A stretch of DNA of 56,242 bases from Acidobacteriota bacterium. Its GTDB lineage: Bacteria > Acidobacteriota > Polarisedimenticolia > JAPUKU01. The position numbers and the translations under genes are program-made. Position 1 is the stretch's first letter. Each line of letters opens with the position of its first letter. Below, piece by piece: positions 23,119 through 30,260 of this stretch. The notes beneath the pieces are model-generated. The model searched no databases. It had not been told where the DNA came from and was given only the letters and a program-made list of their open reading frames with translations. The stretch lies in contig JAPUKU010000056.1 in assembly GCA_027295505.1 (NCBI GenBank), forward strand, positions 1 to 56,242, in the 5' to 3' direction.

Positions 23119-23972
23119 GGGCCGACGCCGACACCCGACATTACTGGCCGCTGCTGCTGCCGGTGAGCCTCTGGAGCCTGGCACTACTGTTGGCTCCCCT
23201 CTCCATTCTTTTTGCGATCTCTTTTTTCAATGTCGAGTACGTAACCCTCATCCCCGCGTTCACTCCCGACAATTACTTAAAGGTCCTGACCCGCCCTCTG
23301 TACTCGGGCCTGCTGTTGAAGACATTTAAGATCGCCGCGCAGGTCAGCCTCTGCTGTGTGCTTCTCGCTTACCCCGCTGCCTATTTCCTAGTGCATCTTC
23401 CTCCAAGACTACGACAGACCCTGTACTTCATGGCTATCGTTCCCCTGTGGATCTCTTATCTCATCCGCTGCTACGCCTGGAAGCTGATCCTGGGGCAGAA
23501 CGGAGTCCTCAATTCGTTCCTGCAGTGGATCGGCATGACACAGGAGCCGATTGCCGCTTTCCTTTACAGCGAGTTCGCGCTCACCTTGACCCTGTCACAC
23601 GTTTACGTAGCGTTCGTGCTCATGCCTGTCTACTCCTCACTGGAGAAGATTCCGCGCCATTTGGGAGAGGCGGCTTCCGACCTGTACGCCAGTCCCTGGC
23701 AGCGGTTGCGCCGGGTGACGCTGCCCCTGTCGATGCCCGGGGTGGTGACGGGGGCCACGTTCGTCTTCAGCCTCACCCTCGGCGATTTCGTTGCCGCCAC
23801 GCTCGTCGGTGGTCCGGAGAACCTGATGATTGGCATGGTGGTGTGGAATCTCTTCGGCACCGCGTACCAGTGGCCGTTGGGAGCGGCCATCTCGTTTCTG
23901 ATCCTCATGGTCGTGCTCGGCTTGGTGAGCTTGGCCGACCGCATCGGTGCTCTGCGCCGGGTGGAGCTGTGA
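23115..23972 (+). CDS. potB: polyamine ABC transporter permease, PotB type
   Basis: 285 residues with six predicted membrane segments. The cytoplasmic EAA loop that docks on the ATPase is visible as GEAASDLYASPWQRLRRVTL. It overlaps potA by 4 nt and the next permease by 4 nt (GTGA), so the three genes form one translational unit. Confidence 0.92.
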   Translation: MRADADTRHYWPLLLPVSLWSLALLLAPLSILFAISFFNVEYVTLIPAFTPDNYLKVLTRPLYSGLLLKTFKIAAQVSLCCVLLAYPAAYFLVHLPPRLRQTLYFMAIVPLWISYLIRCYAWKLILGQNGVLNSFLQWIGMTQEPIAAFLYSEFALTLTLSHVYVAFVLMPVYSSLEKIPRHLGEAASDLYASPWQRLRRVTLPLSMPGVVTGATFVFSLTLGDFVAATLVGGPENLMIGMVVWNLFGTAYQWPLGAAISFLILMVVLGLVSLADRIGALRRVEL

Positions 23973-24757
23973 GCTCCTCTGGCACCGGCCTCTCGAGGTT
24001 GCTGCTCCTCGGCTACGGCATAGCGTTCTTCGGCTTCCTGTACCTTCCCCTCGCCGTGATCGTGTTGTTTTCGTTCGATGCCTCCTCTGTCTCATCGTTT
24101 CCGCTCGAAGGCTGGACCCTCCACTGGTACCGGGAGCTCTTCTCAGATGGGGCTCTTCTAGGCGCGCTCTGGAACAGCCTGCGCGTTGCCGTGGTGGCAA
24201 CGGCCGGTGCCGTGCTGCTGGGCACCTCCGGAGCTCTGGGTCTCGATCGCTGCAGGTTTCCGGGACGGGGTCTGCTTCAGCGCCTGGTGCTGATGCCAAT
24301 CGTTCTGCCCGGGATTCTGACCGGTGTTTCTTTTCTGACTTTCTTTGCGAGCCTCAACTGGCCCCTGTCTCTCACGACAGTGACACTCTGCCATGTCACA
24401 TTCTGCGTTCCCATCGTCCTCACCCAGGTGCTCGCCCGACTGCGCCGCTTCGATCGCCGCCTGGAGGACGCGGCCATGGATCTGTATGCCAATCGGCTCA
24501 AGACTCTCCTGTATGTCACGCTGCCATCCCTGCGTACCTCGATCCTGGGAGGAGCGCTCCTGGCGTTCACACTCTCGATGGATGAGATCGTCGTCACACT
24601 GTTCGTGACCGGGCGGGACAACACCCTGCCGATGCAGGTGTGGGCCATGCTGCGCCGCGGGATCACCCCGGAGGTGAATGCCATTGCCACCCTGGTTCTG
24701 GTGGCCTCGTCACTCCTGGTGGCACTGGCCGCAGGCCGTCTCAGAACAGACAATTAG
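23969..24757 (+). CDS. potC: polyamine ABC transporter permease, PotC type
   Basis: 262-residue second permease with about six membrane segments and the EAA-type loop LEDAAMDLYANRLKTLLYVTL. The frame is open further upstream, but the real start is the GTG at 23969, which overlaps the potB TGA in a GTGA junction and begins just before the first membrane helix (LLLLGYGIAFFGFLYLPLAV). The ending AAGRLRTDN is typical of short PotC proteins. Confidence 0.9.
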   Translation: MSSSGTGLSRLLLLGYGIAFFGFLYLPLAVIVLFSFDASSVSSFPLEGWTLHWYRELFSDGALLGALWNSLRVAVVATAGAVLLGTSGALGLDRCRFPGRGLLQRLVLMPIVLPGILTGVSFLTFFASLNWPLSLTTVTLCHVTFCVPIVLTQVLARLRRFDRRLEDAAMDLYANRLKTLLYVTLPSLRTSILGGALLAFTLSMDEIVVTLFVTGRDNTLPMQVWAMLRRGITPEVNAIATLVLVASSLLVALAAGRLRTDN

Positions 24758-24814
24758 GCCCGGGATTACGGCAACCCTTTCCTGGTTGCGCCGGTCAGGC
24801 ACGTTCGGCTGTGA

Positions 24815-24849
24815 TATTATTTGTGGTCGGAGCGCGCTTGGCTCCGACC
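24815..24849 (+). promoter_or_regulatory. -10 box and 5' hairpin before the aminotransferase gene
   Basis: TATTAT (24815-24820) is followed 4 nt later by a perfect 9-bp hairpin, GGTCGGAGC (24825-24833), loop GCGCTTG, GCTCCGACC (24841-24849), then TTTCCGCGTTTT and the ATG at 24862. It could be an mRNA 5' stem-loop that protects or attenuates the aminotransferase message, or a weak terminator for potDABC. The -35 is poor. Confidence 0.4.
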
Positions 24850-24861
24850 TTTCCGCGTTTT

Positions 24862-26145
24862 ATGGGACGATCCAGCGACATCATCAGCGGACACCAGGAG
24901 TATCTGTTCCCCTGTGTGAACGTTTACTACGACGACCCCGTGGTGATCACCCGGGGAAAGATGGGACGGGTATGCGACGCCGACGGACGCGAGTACATTG
25001 ATTTCTTCGGTGGCATCCTTACCATCAGCGTCGGGCACTGCAACCCCGAGATCACCGACCGGGTGGTTGCACAGATGCGAGAGTTACAGCACGCTTCCAC
25101 CCTCTACCCCACCGAACCTCAGGTTCAGCTGGCCAAGCGTCTCGCCGGCCTGACTCCGGGAGGCCTCAAGAAGTCGTTCTTCACTAACAGCGGGACCGAG
25201 GCGAACGAGACGGCCATTCTGCTGGCGCAGTTGTTCACGGACGCCACCGACGTCATCGTCCTACGCCACGCTTACCACGGGCGCTCTGCCCTGACCATGA
25301 GCATGGGGGGGATGGCACCGTGGCGAGTCCAGCGCATTCCGGTGGGAGGCATCAGCCACGCGCACGCCGCCTACTGCTACCGGTGCGCCCTTGGCCGCAG
25401 CTACCCAGACTGTGGGGTGGCGTGCGCGTCGGACGTCGAGGAACTCATTCAGACGGCCACATCCGGGCGCATTGCCGCGGTCATTGCCGAGCCGATTCAA
25501 GGAGTGGGCGGCTATATCACTCCCCCCCCGGGCTACTTCGAGGAGCTGGTGCGAATCGTCCGAAGCCATGGCGGCCTCTTCATTTGCGATGAGGTACAGA
25601 CCGGCTTTGGCCGCACGGGCAAGATGTTCGGCATTCAACACTGGAACGTCGAACCCGACATCATGACCTTTGCCAAGGGACTCGCCAACGGCGTCCCCAT
25701 CGGCGTGACCATTGCCCGGGAGGACATTGCCGACGCGTTCAAAGGCCAGAGCATCTCGACCTTCGGGGGCAATCCCGTCAGCGCCACGGCCGCTCTGGCA
25801 ACGCTCGACTACATCGAACAGAAGAACCTCGTCGAAAATGCCCGGATCCAGGGAGAGCGCTTGCGCAACCACCTGCTCGACCTCCAGAAAAAGTGCCCGG
25901 CCATTCGGGACGTACGGGGCCTGGGTCTCATGCAGGCCATCGAGTTTGCGTCTGAAGACGGCACACCTCTGGCGGATGAAACCGCGCGTGCCTTTGAGGA
26001 GACCCGACACCAGGGGCTGCTGCTGGGCCGGGGGGGGCTCTACAAGAACTGCCTGCGCATCGCGCCTACGCTCAACGTGAGCGCGGAGGATATCGACGAG
26101 TCGATGCGCATCCTCGGGCAGTCGCTCACCGCGCTGGGAGGCTAA
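24862..26145 (+). CDS. class-III aminotransferase (AGXT2/GABA-type), likely amine catabolism
   Basis: 427-residue PLP enzyme. Diagnostic segments are NSGTEANETA, the PLP-binding ICDEVQTGFGRTG and the Schiff-base Lys in MTFAKGLANGVPIG. A CYRCALGRSYPDCGVAC insert is characteristic of the AGXT2/archaeal 4-aminobutyrate aminotransferase branch; its four Cys could bind a metal. The ATG at 24862 gives the usual N-terminus. Its place directly after potDABC suggests it transaminates putrescine or a breakdown product such as GABA, but alanine:glyoxylate or other omega-amino acid activity is equally possible. Confidence 0.85.
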   Translation: MGRSSDIISGHQEYLFPCVNVYYDDPVVITRGKMGRVCDADGREYIDFFGGILTISVGHCNPEITDRVVAQMRELQHASTLYPTEPQVQLAKRLAGLTPGGLKKSFFTNSGTEANETAILLAQLFTDATDVIVLRHAYHGRSALTMSMGGMAPWRVQRIPVGGISHAHAAYCYRCALGRSYPDCGVACASDVEELIQTATSGRIAAVIAEPIQGVGGYITPPPGYFEELVRIVRSHGGLFICDEVQTGFGRTGKMFGIQHWNVEPDIMTFAKGLANGVPIGVTIAREDIADAFKGQSISTFGGNPVSATAALATLDYIEQKNLVENARIQGERLRNHLLDLQKKCPAIRDVRGLGLMQAIEFASEDGTPLADETARAFEETRHQGLLLGRGGLYKNCLRIAPTLNVSAEDIDESMRILGQSLTALGG

Positions 26146-26241
26146 GCCCGAGAGAGGGGGGGGCCTCACCTTGCCGACAATCCGATCCGTTTGATAACAT
26201 GGAAGTTATCGCCCCTGGAACAACTTCGATGAGAGGATCTC

Positions 26242-27576
26242 ATGAACTACCTTGATCAAGAAAAGCAACGCTATGCAGAGAGAACTCCGCGCTCCCGGCA
26301 GCTGGCAGAGGCCGCCCGGGAGGTGCTTCCCTTGGGTGTGAGCAGCCACGTACGCGTCTTCGACCCCCATCCGCTGTTCATCGCGAGCGCAAAAGGCTCC
26401 CGCCTGAAGGACGTGGACGGAAACGAGTACATCGACTTCGGGATGTGTTTCGGAGCCGGCCTGGCGGGACATGCTCACCCGACCGTGACGCGAGCCGTCC
26501 GCGAACAGGCGGAGCGCGGCAGCCTGTACTGCCTGACCACCGAATCGGAGGTGGAGCTGGGGCGGGAGCTGAGGCGGCGATTCGGCCAGGACCAGTGGCG
26601 TCCCTGTAACTCGGGCGGTGAAGCCACCATGCACGCGCTGCGCATTGCCCGCGGCTACACTGGGAGGGACAAGATCGTCAAGTTCGAGGGCGCCTACCAT
26701 GGAGCCCATGACGCCGTCCTGGTCAGCATCAAGCCACCGGTGGGTCAGATCGGCCGGGCCGATAAGCCGCGTGCTGTCGCCAACTCCGCCGGTATCCCCA
26801 AGGGCACGCTGCAGAACACACTGGTGGCCGCTTTCAACGACCTGCGATCGGTCGAGCATCTGTTCGAATCAAATCTGAATCAGATCGCTGCCGTCATCGT
26901 CGAGCCGGTGATGCTCAACCTGTGCATCTGCATGCCCGAGGATGGGTTCCTGCAAAAGCTTCACGAACTCTGTCGCACCAACGGCGCCCTGCTGATTTTC
27001 GACGAGGTCAAGACCGGAACGAAGATTGCTCCCGGCGGAGCCAGCGAGTACTTCAAGATGAAGCCCGATCTCACCTGTGTCGCCAAATCGATCGGCGGAG
27101 GACTACCGCTCGCCGCCGTGGGCGCCAGTCACGAGATCATGAGCGTAGTGGCCGACCTCTCGGTCGTACACGCCGGGACATTTGCTGGAAACCCTCTTTC
27201 CGTGGCCGCCGGCCTTGCGACACTCAAGGAAGTCCTCACCCCTGAGGCAACCCAGAATGCCTTCAACCTCTGCCGCACTCTCACTAAGGGCTGTGACGAG
27301 ATCATCCGCAAGCACCGCCTGCAGGCCACCACAGTCCACATCGGCTCCATGGGGATGGTCATGTTCACCACCGAGCCAGTGCGCAACTTCAGGGAGTGGC
27401 TGAGGATTGATCAGACCCGCTGGCAGGAAATGCTCACCGGAATGCTGAACGTGGGCGTGCTGCCCTTTGCCATCGACAACGATGAGCAGTGGACGGTGTC
27501 CGTGCAGCACACCGAAGAGGACATCGACGCATTTCTGTCAGCTTTCGAGAAGATTGCGCCCAACCTGACGAGTTGA
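26242..27576 (+). CDS. class-III aminotransferase, glutamate-1-semialdehyde aminomutase-like
   Basis: 444 residues. The fold is that of HemL-like enzymes: GSRLKDVDGNEYIDFGMCFGAGLAGHAHP, FEGAYHGAHD, LIFDEVKTG and the PLP Lys in CVAKSIGGGLPL. Unlike true HemL it is encoded away from heme genes, beside a polyamine importer and another aminotransferase, so a catabolic omega-aminotransferase or beta-amino-acid role is more likely than heme synthesis. GAGAGGA precedes the ATG. A GATAAC-ATGGAA-GTTATC inverted repeat (26193-26210) lies in its leader. It converges on the HTH-receiver gene with 2 nt between stops. Confidence 0.82.
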   Translation: MNYLDQEKQRYAERTPRSRQLAEAAREVLPLGVSSHVRVFDPHPLFIASAKGSRLKDVDGNEYIDFGMCFGAGLAGHAHPTVTRAVREQAERGSLYCLTTESEVELGRELRRRFGQDQWRPCNSGGEATMHALRIARGYTGRDKIVKFEGAYHGAHDAVLVSIKPPVGQIGRADKPRAVANSAGIPKGTLQNTLVAAFNDLRSVEHLFESNLNQIAAVIVEPVMLNLCICMPEDGFLQKLHELCRTNGALLIFDEVKTGTKIAPGGASEYFKMKPDLTCVAKSIGGGLPLAAVGASHEIMSVVADLSVVHAGTFAGNPLSVAAGLATLKEVLTPEATQNAFNLCRTLTKGCDEIIRKHRLQATTVHIGSMGMVMFTTEPVRNFREWLRIDQTRWQEMLTGMLNVGVLPFAIDNDEQWTVSVQHTEEDIDAFLSAFEKIAPNLTS

Positions 27577-27578
27577 GA

Positions 27579-28154
27579 TTAGTCGTCGCCGACAAGCAGG
27601 GACGTTACATCCCTGCGGATCTGCTCTGCATCGAGCGGTCCGGCAATGCAGCGGTTGGCACCGTGCCGTATGAATTCGTCAGCCAGCGCGGCGTTTGGCT
27701 CAGAGGTCACCGCGATGATCTTCGTGTGCCGCGTATCGGGCCTGGCACGTATCCGCCTGCAGGCATCCGCCCCTTCGCCCCCCGGCATGAGAACGTCCAG
27801 GATGATCAGATCCGGCGCAAACTCCGCCACCTTGACCCCGGCTTCGAAACTGCTGGAGGCCGTTTCCACGTCACAAGGGGGGTCCATCTGGCGCAGGCCC
27901 TGGGCGAGTGCATCAACCACGGCTGGCTCGTCGTCGACGATCAGGATGCGATTGCGTCTCGGAGCGGTACGCAAGCGCCTGCCGCTCTGCTGGGCCGAGA
28001 TGAAGGCCTCCAGATCCTCCCGGCTGATCCGACGGTGCCCACCCACCGTTCGGTATGCCTTCAGGTAGCCCGCGTCAATCCAGTTGCTCACTGTCTTGGG
28101 AGCGACGTTCAGATAACGGCTGGCCTCAAAGGTGGTGAGGACGTCCTTTTTCAC
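27579..28154 (-). CDS. excisionase/MerR-like HTH fused to receiver domain
   Basis: 191-residue DNA-binding regulator in reversed order. An N-terminal HTH_17-type domain (LTTFEASRYLNVAPKTVSNWIDAGYLKAYRT, split as read) with the GGHRRI wing is followed by a receiver: RILIVDDEP, phosphosite LDVLMPGG, TSEP. The switch Lys, normally in a KP pair, is replaced (IAGPLD), so output may be unusual. GTG 28154 has GGAGG 5 nt upstream and opens the HTH, which is why I prefer it over longer starts. It is divergent from the MoxR gene across a 12-bp palindrome. Confidence 0.82.
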   Translation of the reverse strand: MKKDVLTTFEASRYLNVAPKTVSNWIDAGYLKAYRTVGGHRRISREDLEAFISAQQSGRRLRTAPRRNRILIVDDEPAVVDALAQGLRQMDPPCDVETASSSFEAGVKVAEFAPDLIILDVLMPGGEGADACRRIRARPDTRHTKIIAVTSEPNAALADEFIRHGANRCIAGPLDAEQIRRDVTSLLVGDD

Positions 28155-28202
28155 CCTTCCTCCACTAAATTCTCTAGTAGTTCGATTATGTAGGTTTTTT
28201 CG

Positions 28203-28214
28203 ACTGTATACAGT
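28203..28214. promoter_or_regulatory. perfect 12-bp palindrome in the divergent promoter region
   Basis: ACTGTATACAGT, fully self-complementary, 49 nt upstream of the HTH-receiver start and 71 nt upstream of the MoxR ATG. It is a good candidate operator for the HTH-receiver protein itself. It is not a LexA box: CTGT and ACAG are only 2 nt apart instead of 8. Confidence 0.45.
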
Positions 28215-28271
28215 TCGAATGATCGTGTCAAGCTTGGGGCTATCCGATTGCCCCCTCTTCCAGCGCTCTGG

Positions 28272-28277
28272 TATTAT
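28272..28277 (+). promoter_or_regulatory. -10 box of the MoxR gene, near-leaderless
   Basis: TATTAT ending 7 nt before the ATG at 28285. The predicted transcript starts at or within a few nt of the start codon, and no Shine-Dalgarno is present. Confidence 0.4.
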
Positions 28278-28284
28278 CGCGCAC

Positions 28285-29133
28285 ATGGCGATTGCGGCCG
28301 CGGACAATTGGAAGGCCTGGAAGAAGAATGCCGGCCTCGTGGGCCGGGAGAAGGAGAGCCGGTTAGCGCTGGCGGTCCTGCAAGCTCAGCGCCATCTCCT
28401 TCTTGAAGGCCCTGTTGGCGTGGGGAAGACGTTTCTGGCCCACTGCCTGGCCCGCTACCTTGGCCGCAGTCTGTACCGCGTGGACGGCGACGAGCGATAT
28501 AGCGAGCAAAAGCTTACTGGCTGGTTCGACCCTCCGATGACCCTCAAAGTCGGCTACGTCCAGGATGCCTTCCGCCAGGGCCCTCTGGTTGCCGCCATGA
28601 AGGAAGGGGGCATCCTCTTCATCAACGAGCTTAATCGGATGCCGGAGTCGGTCCAGAATGTGCTCCTGCCAGCACTTGACGAGCGCCTGATCGATATTCC
28701 CCACCTCGGCCAGCTCCGGGCACAGGGGCCGTTCCAGGTGATCGCGACTCAGAATCCCCATGAGTTCGTAGCCACCAGTCACCTCAGTGAGGCCCTCAAG
28801 GACCGCTTCGAATGGGTGGCGCTCGATTATCAATCCCGCGAAGAGGAGATCCGCATCGTTCAGGGCCAGACCGGCGTGGCGGACGAGAGACTCATTTGCG
28901 GCGCCGTGGACCTGGCCCGCGCCACACGAACCGACGCGCGCGTGCGACGCGGGGCGAGCGTGCGCGCCGCCATCAGCATCGTGGACATCGCTTCCGCCCT
29001 GGGCGGGGTCGATCACCTGGAGGAGGCGGCCCGGGTGGCCCTACCGACACGCATCCAACTTCGCGAGGAACACCAGGACTCGACCGGTGATCTGATCCAG
29101 GAGCTGGCGGGCAGCGAAAAAAAAAACGGCTGA
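28285..29133 (+). CDS. MoxR-family AAA+ ATPase
   Basis: 282-residue MoxR/CbbQ-type AAA+ ATPase; such proteins work with a VWA partner to insert metal ions or remodel proteins. Walker A EGPVGVGKTFL, Walker B GGILFINELNRMP, sensor-1 IATQNPHEF and the arginine region ALKDRFEW are intact. The start ATG 28285 follows a TATTAT box by 7 nt. The last codons read through ten A residues (29117-29126) and stop two codons later. The VWA gene frame is open across the same A-run, so a fused product is possible. The protein resembles the I subunit of Mg/Co chelatases in architecture, but family membership beyond MoxR is not established. Confidence 0.88.
   Translation: MAIAAADNWKAWKKNAGLVGREKESRLALAVLQAQRHLLLEGPVGVGKTFLAHCLARYLGRSLYRVDGDERYSEQKLTGWFDPPMTLKVGYVQDAFRQGPLVAAMKEGGILFINELNRMPESVQNVLLPALDERLIDIPHLGQLRAQGPFQVIATQNPHEFVATSHLSEALKDRFEWVALDYQSREEEIRIVQGQTGVADERLICGAVDLARATRTDARVRRGASVRAAISIVDIASALGGVDHLEEAARVALPTRIQLREEHQDSTGDLIQELAGSEKKNG
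29117..29126 (+). promoter_or_regulatory. A10 homopolymer, candidate slippage/frameshift site
   Basis: Ten consecutive A in a GC-rich gene, spanning GAA AAA AAA AAC at the end of the MoxR frame. Only 29096-29133 is open both in the MoxR frame and in the VWA frame, and the run lies inside that window. Loss of one A, or a +1 frameshift, joins MoxR to VWA through a Pro/Thr-rich linker. Confidence 0.45.
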
Positions 29134-29204
29134 GCACTCTGCCCAGGACCACCGATCCCCGCCTTCCACGCAGACCCACCCTCCGCTGACGCTCAATGAG
29201 ATCG

Positions 29205-29213
29205 AGGAGGTGA
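29205..29213 (+). promoter_or_regulatory. perfect Shine-Dalgarno overlapping the VWA GTG
   Basis: AGGAGGTGA, the full anti-Shine-Dalgarno complement, but it contains the GTG (29210) itself and no start codon lies 5-9 nt downstream. ATG at 29196 begins a 5-codon frame (MRSRR) whose TGA overlaps this GTG as GTGA, so stop-restart coupling is possible. Confidence 0.4.
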
Positions 29214-30055
29214 CAGCCGGCACCGGTCTGGCTGCAGGAGGCGGCTCCTCCAGCTCCCAGACGGAATCGGTCGCCTGGCGGGTAGCCTGCCGTTACCACC
29301 AGATCCGCCGCCAGGTACCAAACCACAGACGCCGAAAGCTGTTACGGCAGCTGGCGGTACGGGGTGTGCTGGAGAAAGCTCGCGCCATCCTGGGTGCAGC
29401 CAAACGCCGTGCCCGCCTCGTGTCGCAGACTTATCGCGAGGGGGATGCCGGGGAACTCGACCTCGAGGCCACCCTGGAACGCTGGGGCGGCCGGGGCTGG
29501 CCACGGCCGGAGGATCTTGTGGTACGCCGCCGGGAGGAGAAGCGTCTCGACTGCGCCCTCATGGTCGACACCAGCCTGTCGATGGAGGGCAAGAACATTG
29601 CTCTGGCCAGCACCGCCGCCGCGGTGCTGGCCATGCGCCTCAATCCACTGGACGTTTCCGTGATCCTGTTCGAGAACCGTGCCTCGGTTGCGAAGCCTCT
29701 CGGTATGCGCCTGTCTCTGGAGCAGATCGTCGCCCGGATTCTGGACGTGCCGGCCACCGGCTACACGAACATCCACGATGCGCTGCGCTGTGGAGCCCAG
29801 CAGCTCTCCCGCTCCCAGCGCCGCCAGCAGTGCGGCATCCTGATCACGGACGGCAAGTACACGGTCGGGGGGCCTCCCTTGCCTCTCGCGAGCCGCTTCA
29901 GCCACCTGCACGTCCTCATGACCGAGGATTACAGCAACGACCCCCAGCTCTGCCGCAGCATGGCCCTGGCCGGCCATGGTCAGATGCTACCCGTCCGGCG
30001 GTATGAGGATCTCCCGCGTCGCATTGAGCGCCTGCTGGTCGAGATAATGCGCTGA
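29210..30055 (+). CDS. VWA (von Willebrand A) domain protein, MoxR partner
   Basis: 281 residues from GTG 29210. An N-terminal basic helical region (about 110 residues) precedes a VWA domain with MIDAS motif MVDTSLSMEG (DxSxS), the conserved Thr in ATGYTNIHDAL and Asp in LITDGKY. This is the usual partner of MoxR AAA+ ATPases, as in Mg-chelatase I/D or CbbQ/CbbO pairs. The start is unsure: GTG 29210 lies inside the Shine-Dalgarno, and the frame stays open upstream to 29096, past the A10 run. It may be made separately, by coupling, or as a MoxR fusion. A strong terminator follows 9 nt after the stop. Confidence 0.85.
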   Translation: MTAGTGLAAGGGSSSSQTESVAWRVACRYHQIRRQVPNHRRRKLLRQLAVRGVLEKARAILGAAKRRARLVSQTYREGDAGELDLEATLERWGGRGWPRPEDLVVRRREEKRLDCALMVDTSLSMEGKNIALASTAAAVLAMRLNPLDVSVILFENRASVAKPLGMRLSLEQIVARILDVPATGYTNIHDALRCGAQQLSRSQRRQQCGILITDGKYTVGGPPLPLASRFSHLHVLMTEDYSNDPQLCRSMALAGHGQMLPVRRYEDLPRRIERLLVEIMR

Positions 30056-30064
30056 AGGAGAGGA

Positions 30065-30098
30065 GGCGTTGGGCCTGATGGCCCAACGCCTTTTGCTT
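30065..30098 (+). terminator. intrinsic terminator of the MoxR-VWA unit
   Basis: Perfect 11-bp stem GGCGTTGGGCC / GGCCCAACGCC (30065-30075, 30080-30090) with a TGAT loop and TTTTGCTT tail, starting 9 nt after the VWA stop codon. Confidence 0.9.
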
Positions 30099-30108
30099 AG
30101 GAGGAGGT

Positions 30109-30171
30109 ATGAGAAGACGTACCTGTCTTCTCTCTAGAGCAAGGTGTGTGCCAATCCGCTACTATGGTTAA
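30109..30171 (+). CDS. possible 20-residue micro-ORF behind a strong ribosome site
   Basis: ATG directly after TTAGGAGGAGGT gives MRRRTCLLSRARCVPIRYYG and stops at TAA 30169-30171. The AGGAGGAGG is among the best ribosome sites in the window, yet the gene is only 20 codons and follows a terminator. Codons 1-8 form a perfect hairpin (30111-30132). It could be a small regulatory peptide, a leader, or a chance frame; no promoter is evident upstream of the ribosome site. Confidence 0.3.
   Translation: MRRRTCLLSRARCVPIRYYG
30111..30132 (+). promoter_or_regulatory. hairpin at the start of the micro-ORF
   Basis: GAGAAGAC-GTACCT-GTCTTCTC, perfect 8-bp stem with a 6-nt loop that begins inside the ATG. 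In an RNA it would occlude initiation from the AGGAGGAGG site (30099-30107). There is no following T-run, so it is not a terminator. Confidence 0.35.
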
Positions 30172-30215
30172 CCCAATTATTTTCAATAAGTTATCCAATT
30201 CACGTGGTGTGTGTC

Positions 30216-30234
30216 TGTGACACTCTGTGTCACA
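30216..30234. repeat. TGTGACAC inverted repeat downstream of the sensor kinase
   Basis: TGTGACAC-tct-GTGTCACA, perfect 8-bp arms. It resembles a CRP half-site pair, but the central spacing is 9 rather than 6. It may be an operator or a 3' hairpin of the kinase mRNA; no T-run follows on either strand. Confidence 0.35.
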
Positions 30235-30260
30235 ACCATGCAAAACATGTCATTATTTTG

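Noticed and set aside
23447-23968. Upstream extension of potC inside potB
   Set aside because: It is out of frame with potB and not hydrophobic in the right pattern; the GTGA junction at 23969 is the natural start.
26199-26255. Short frame MEVIAPGTTSMRGSHELP before the second aminotransferase
   Set aside because: Its ATG touches the likely -10 box, so it would lie at or before the transcription start.
28203-28214. LexA/SOS box
   Set aside because: CTGT and ACAG are 2 nt apart rather than 8, and no SOS gene is adjacent.
30216-30234. CRP site
   Set aside because: The TGTGA and TCACA halves are separated by 9 nt, not 6, and the site lies between convergent gene ends.
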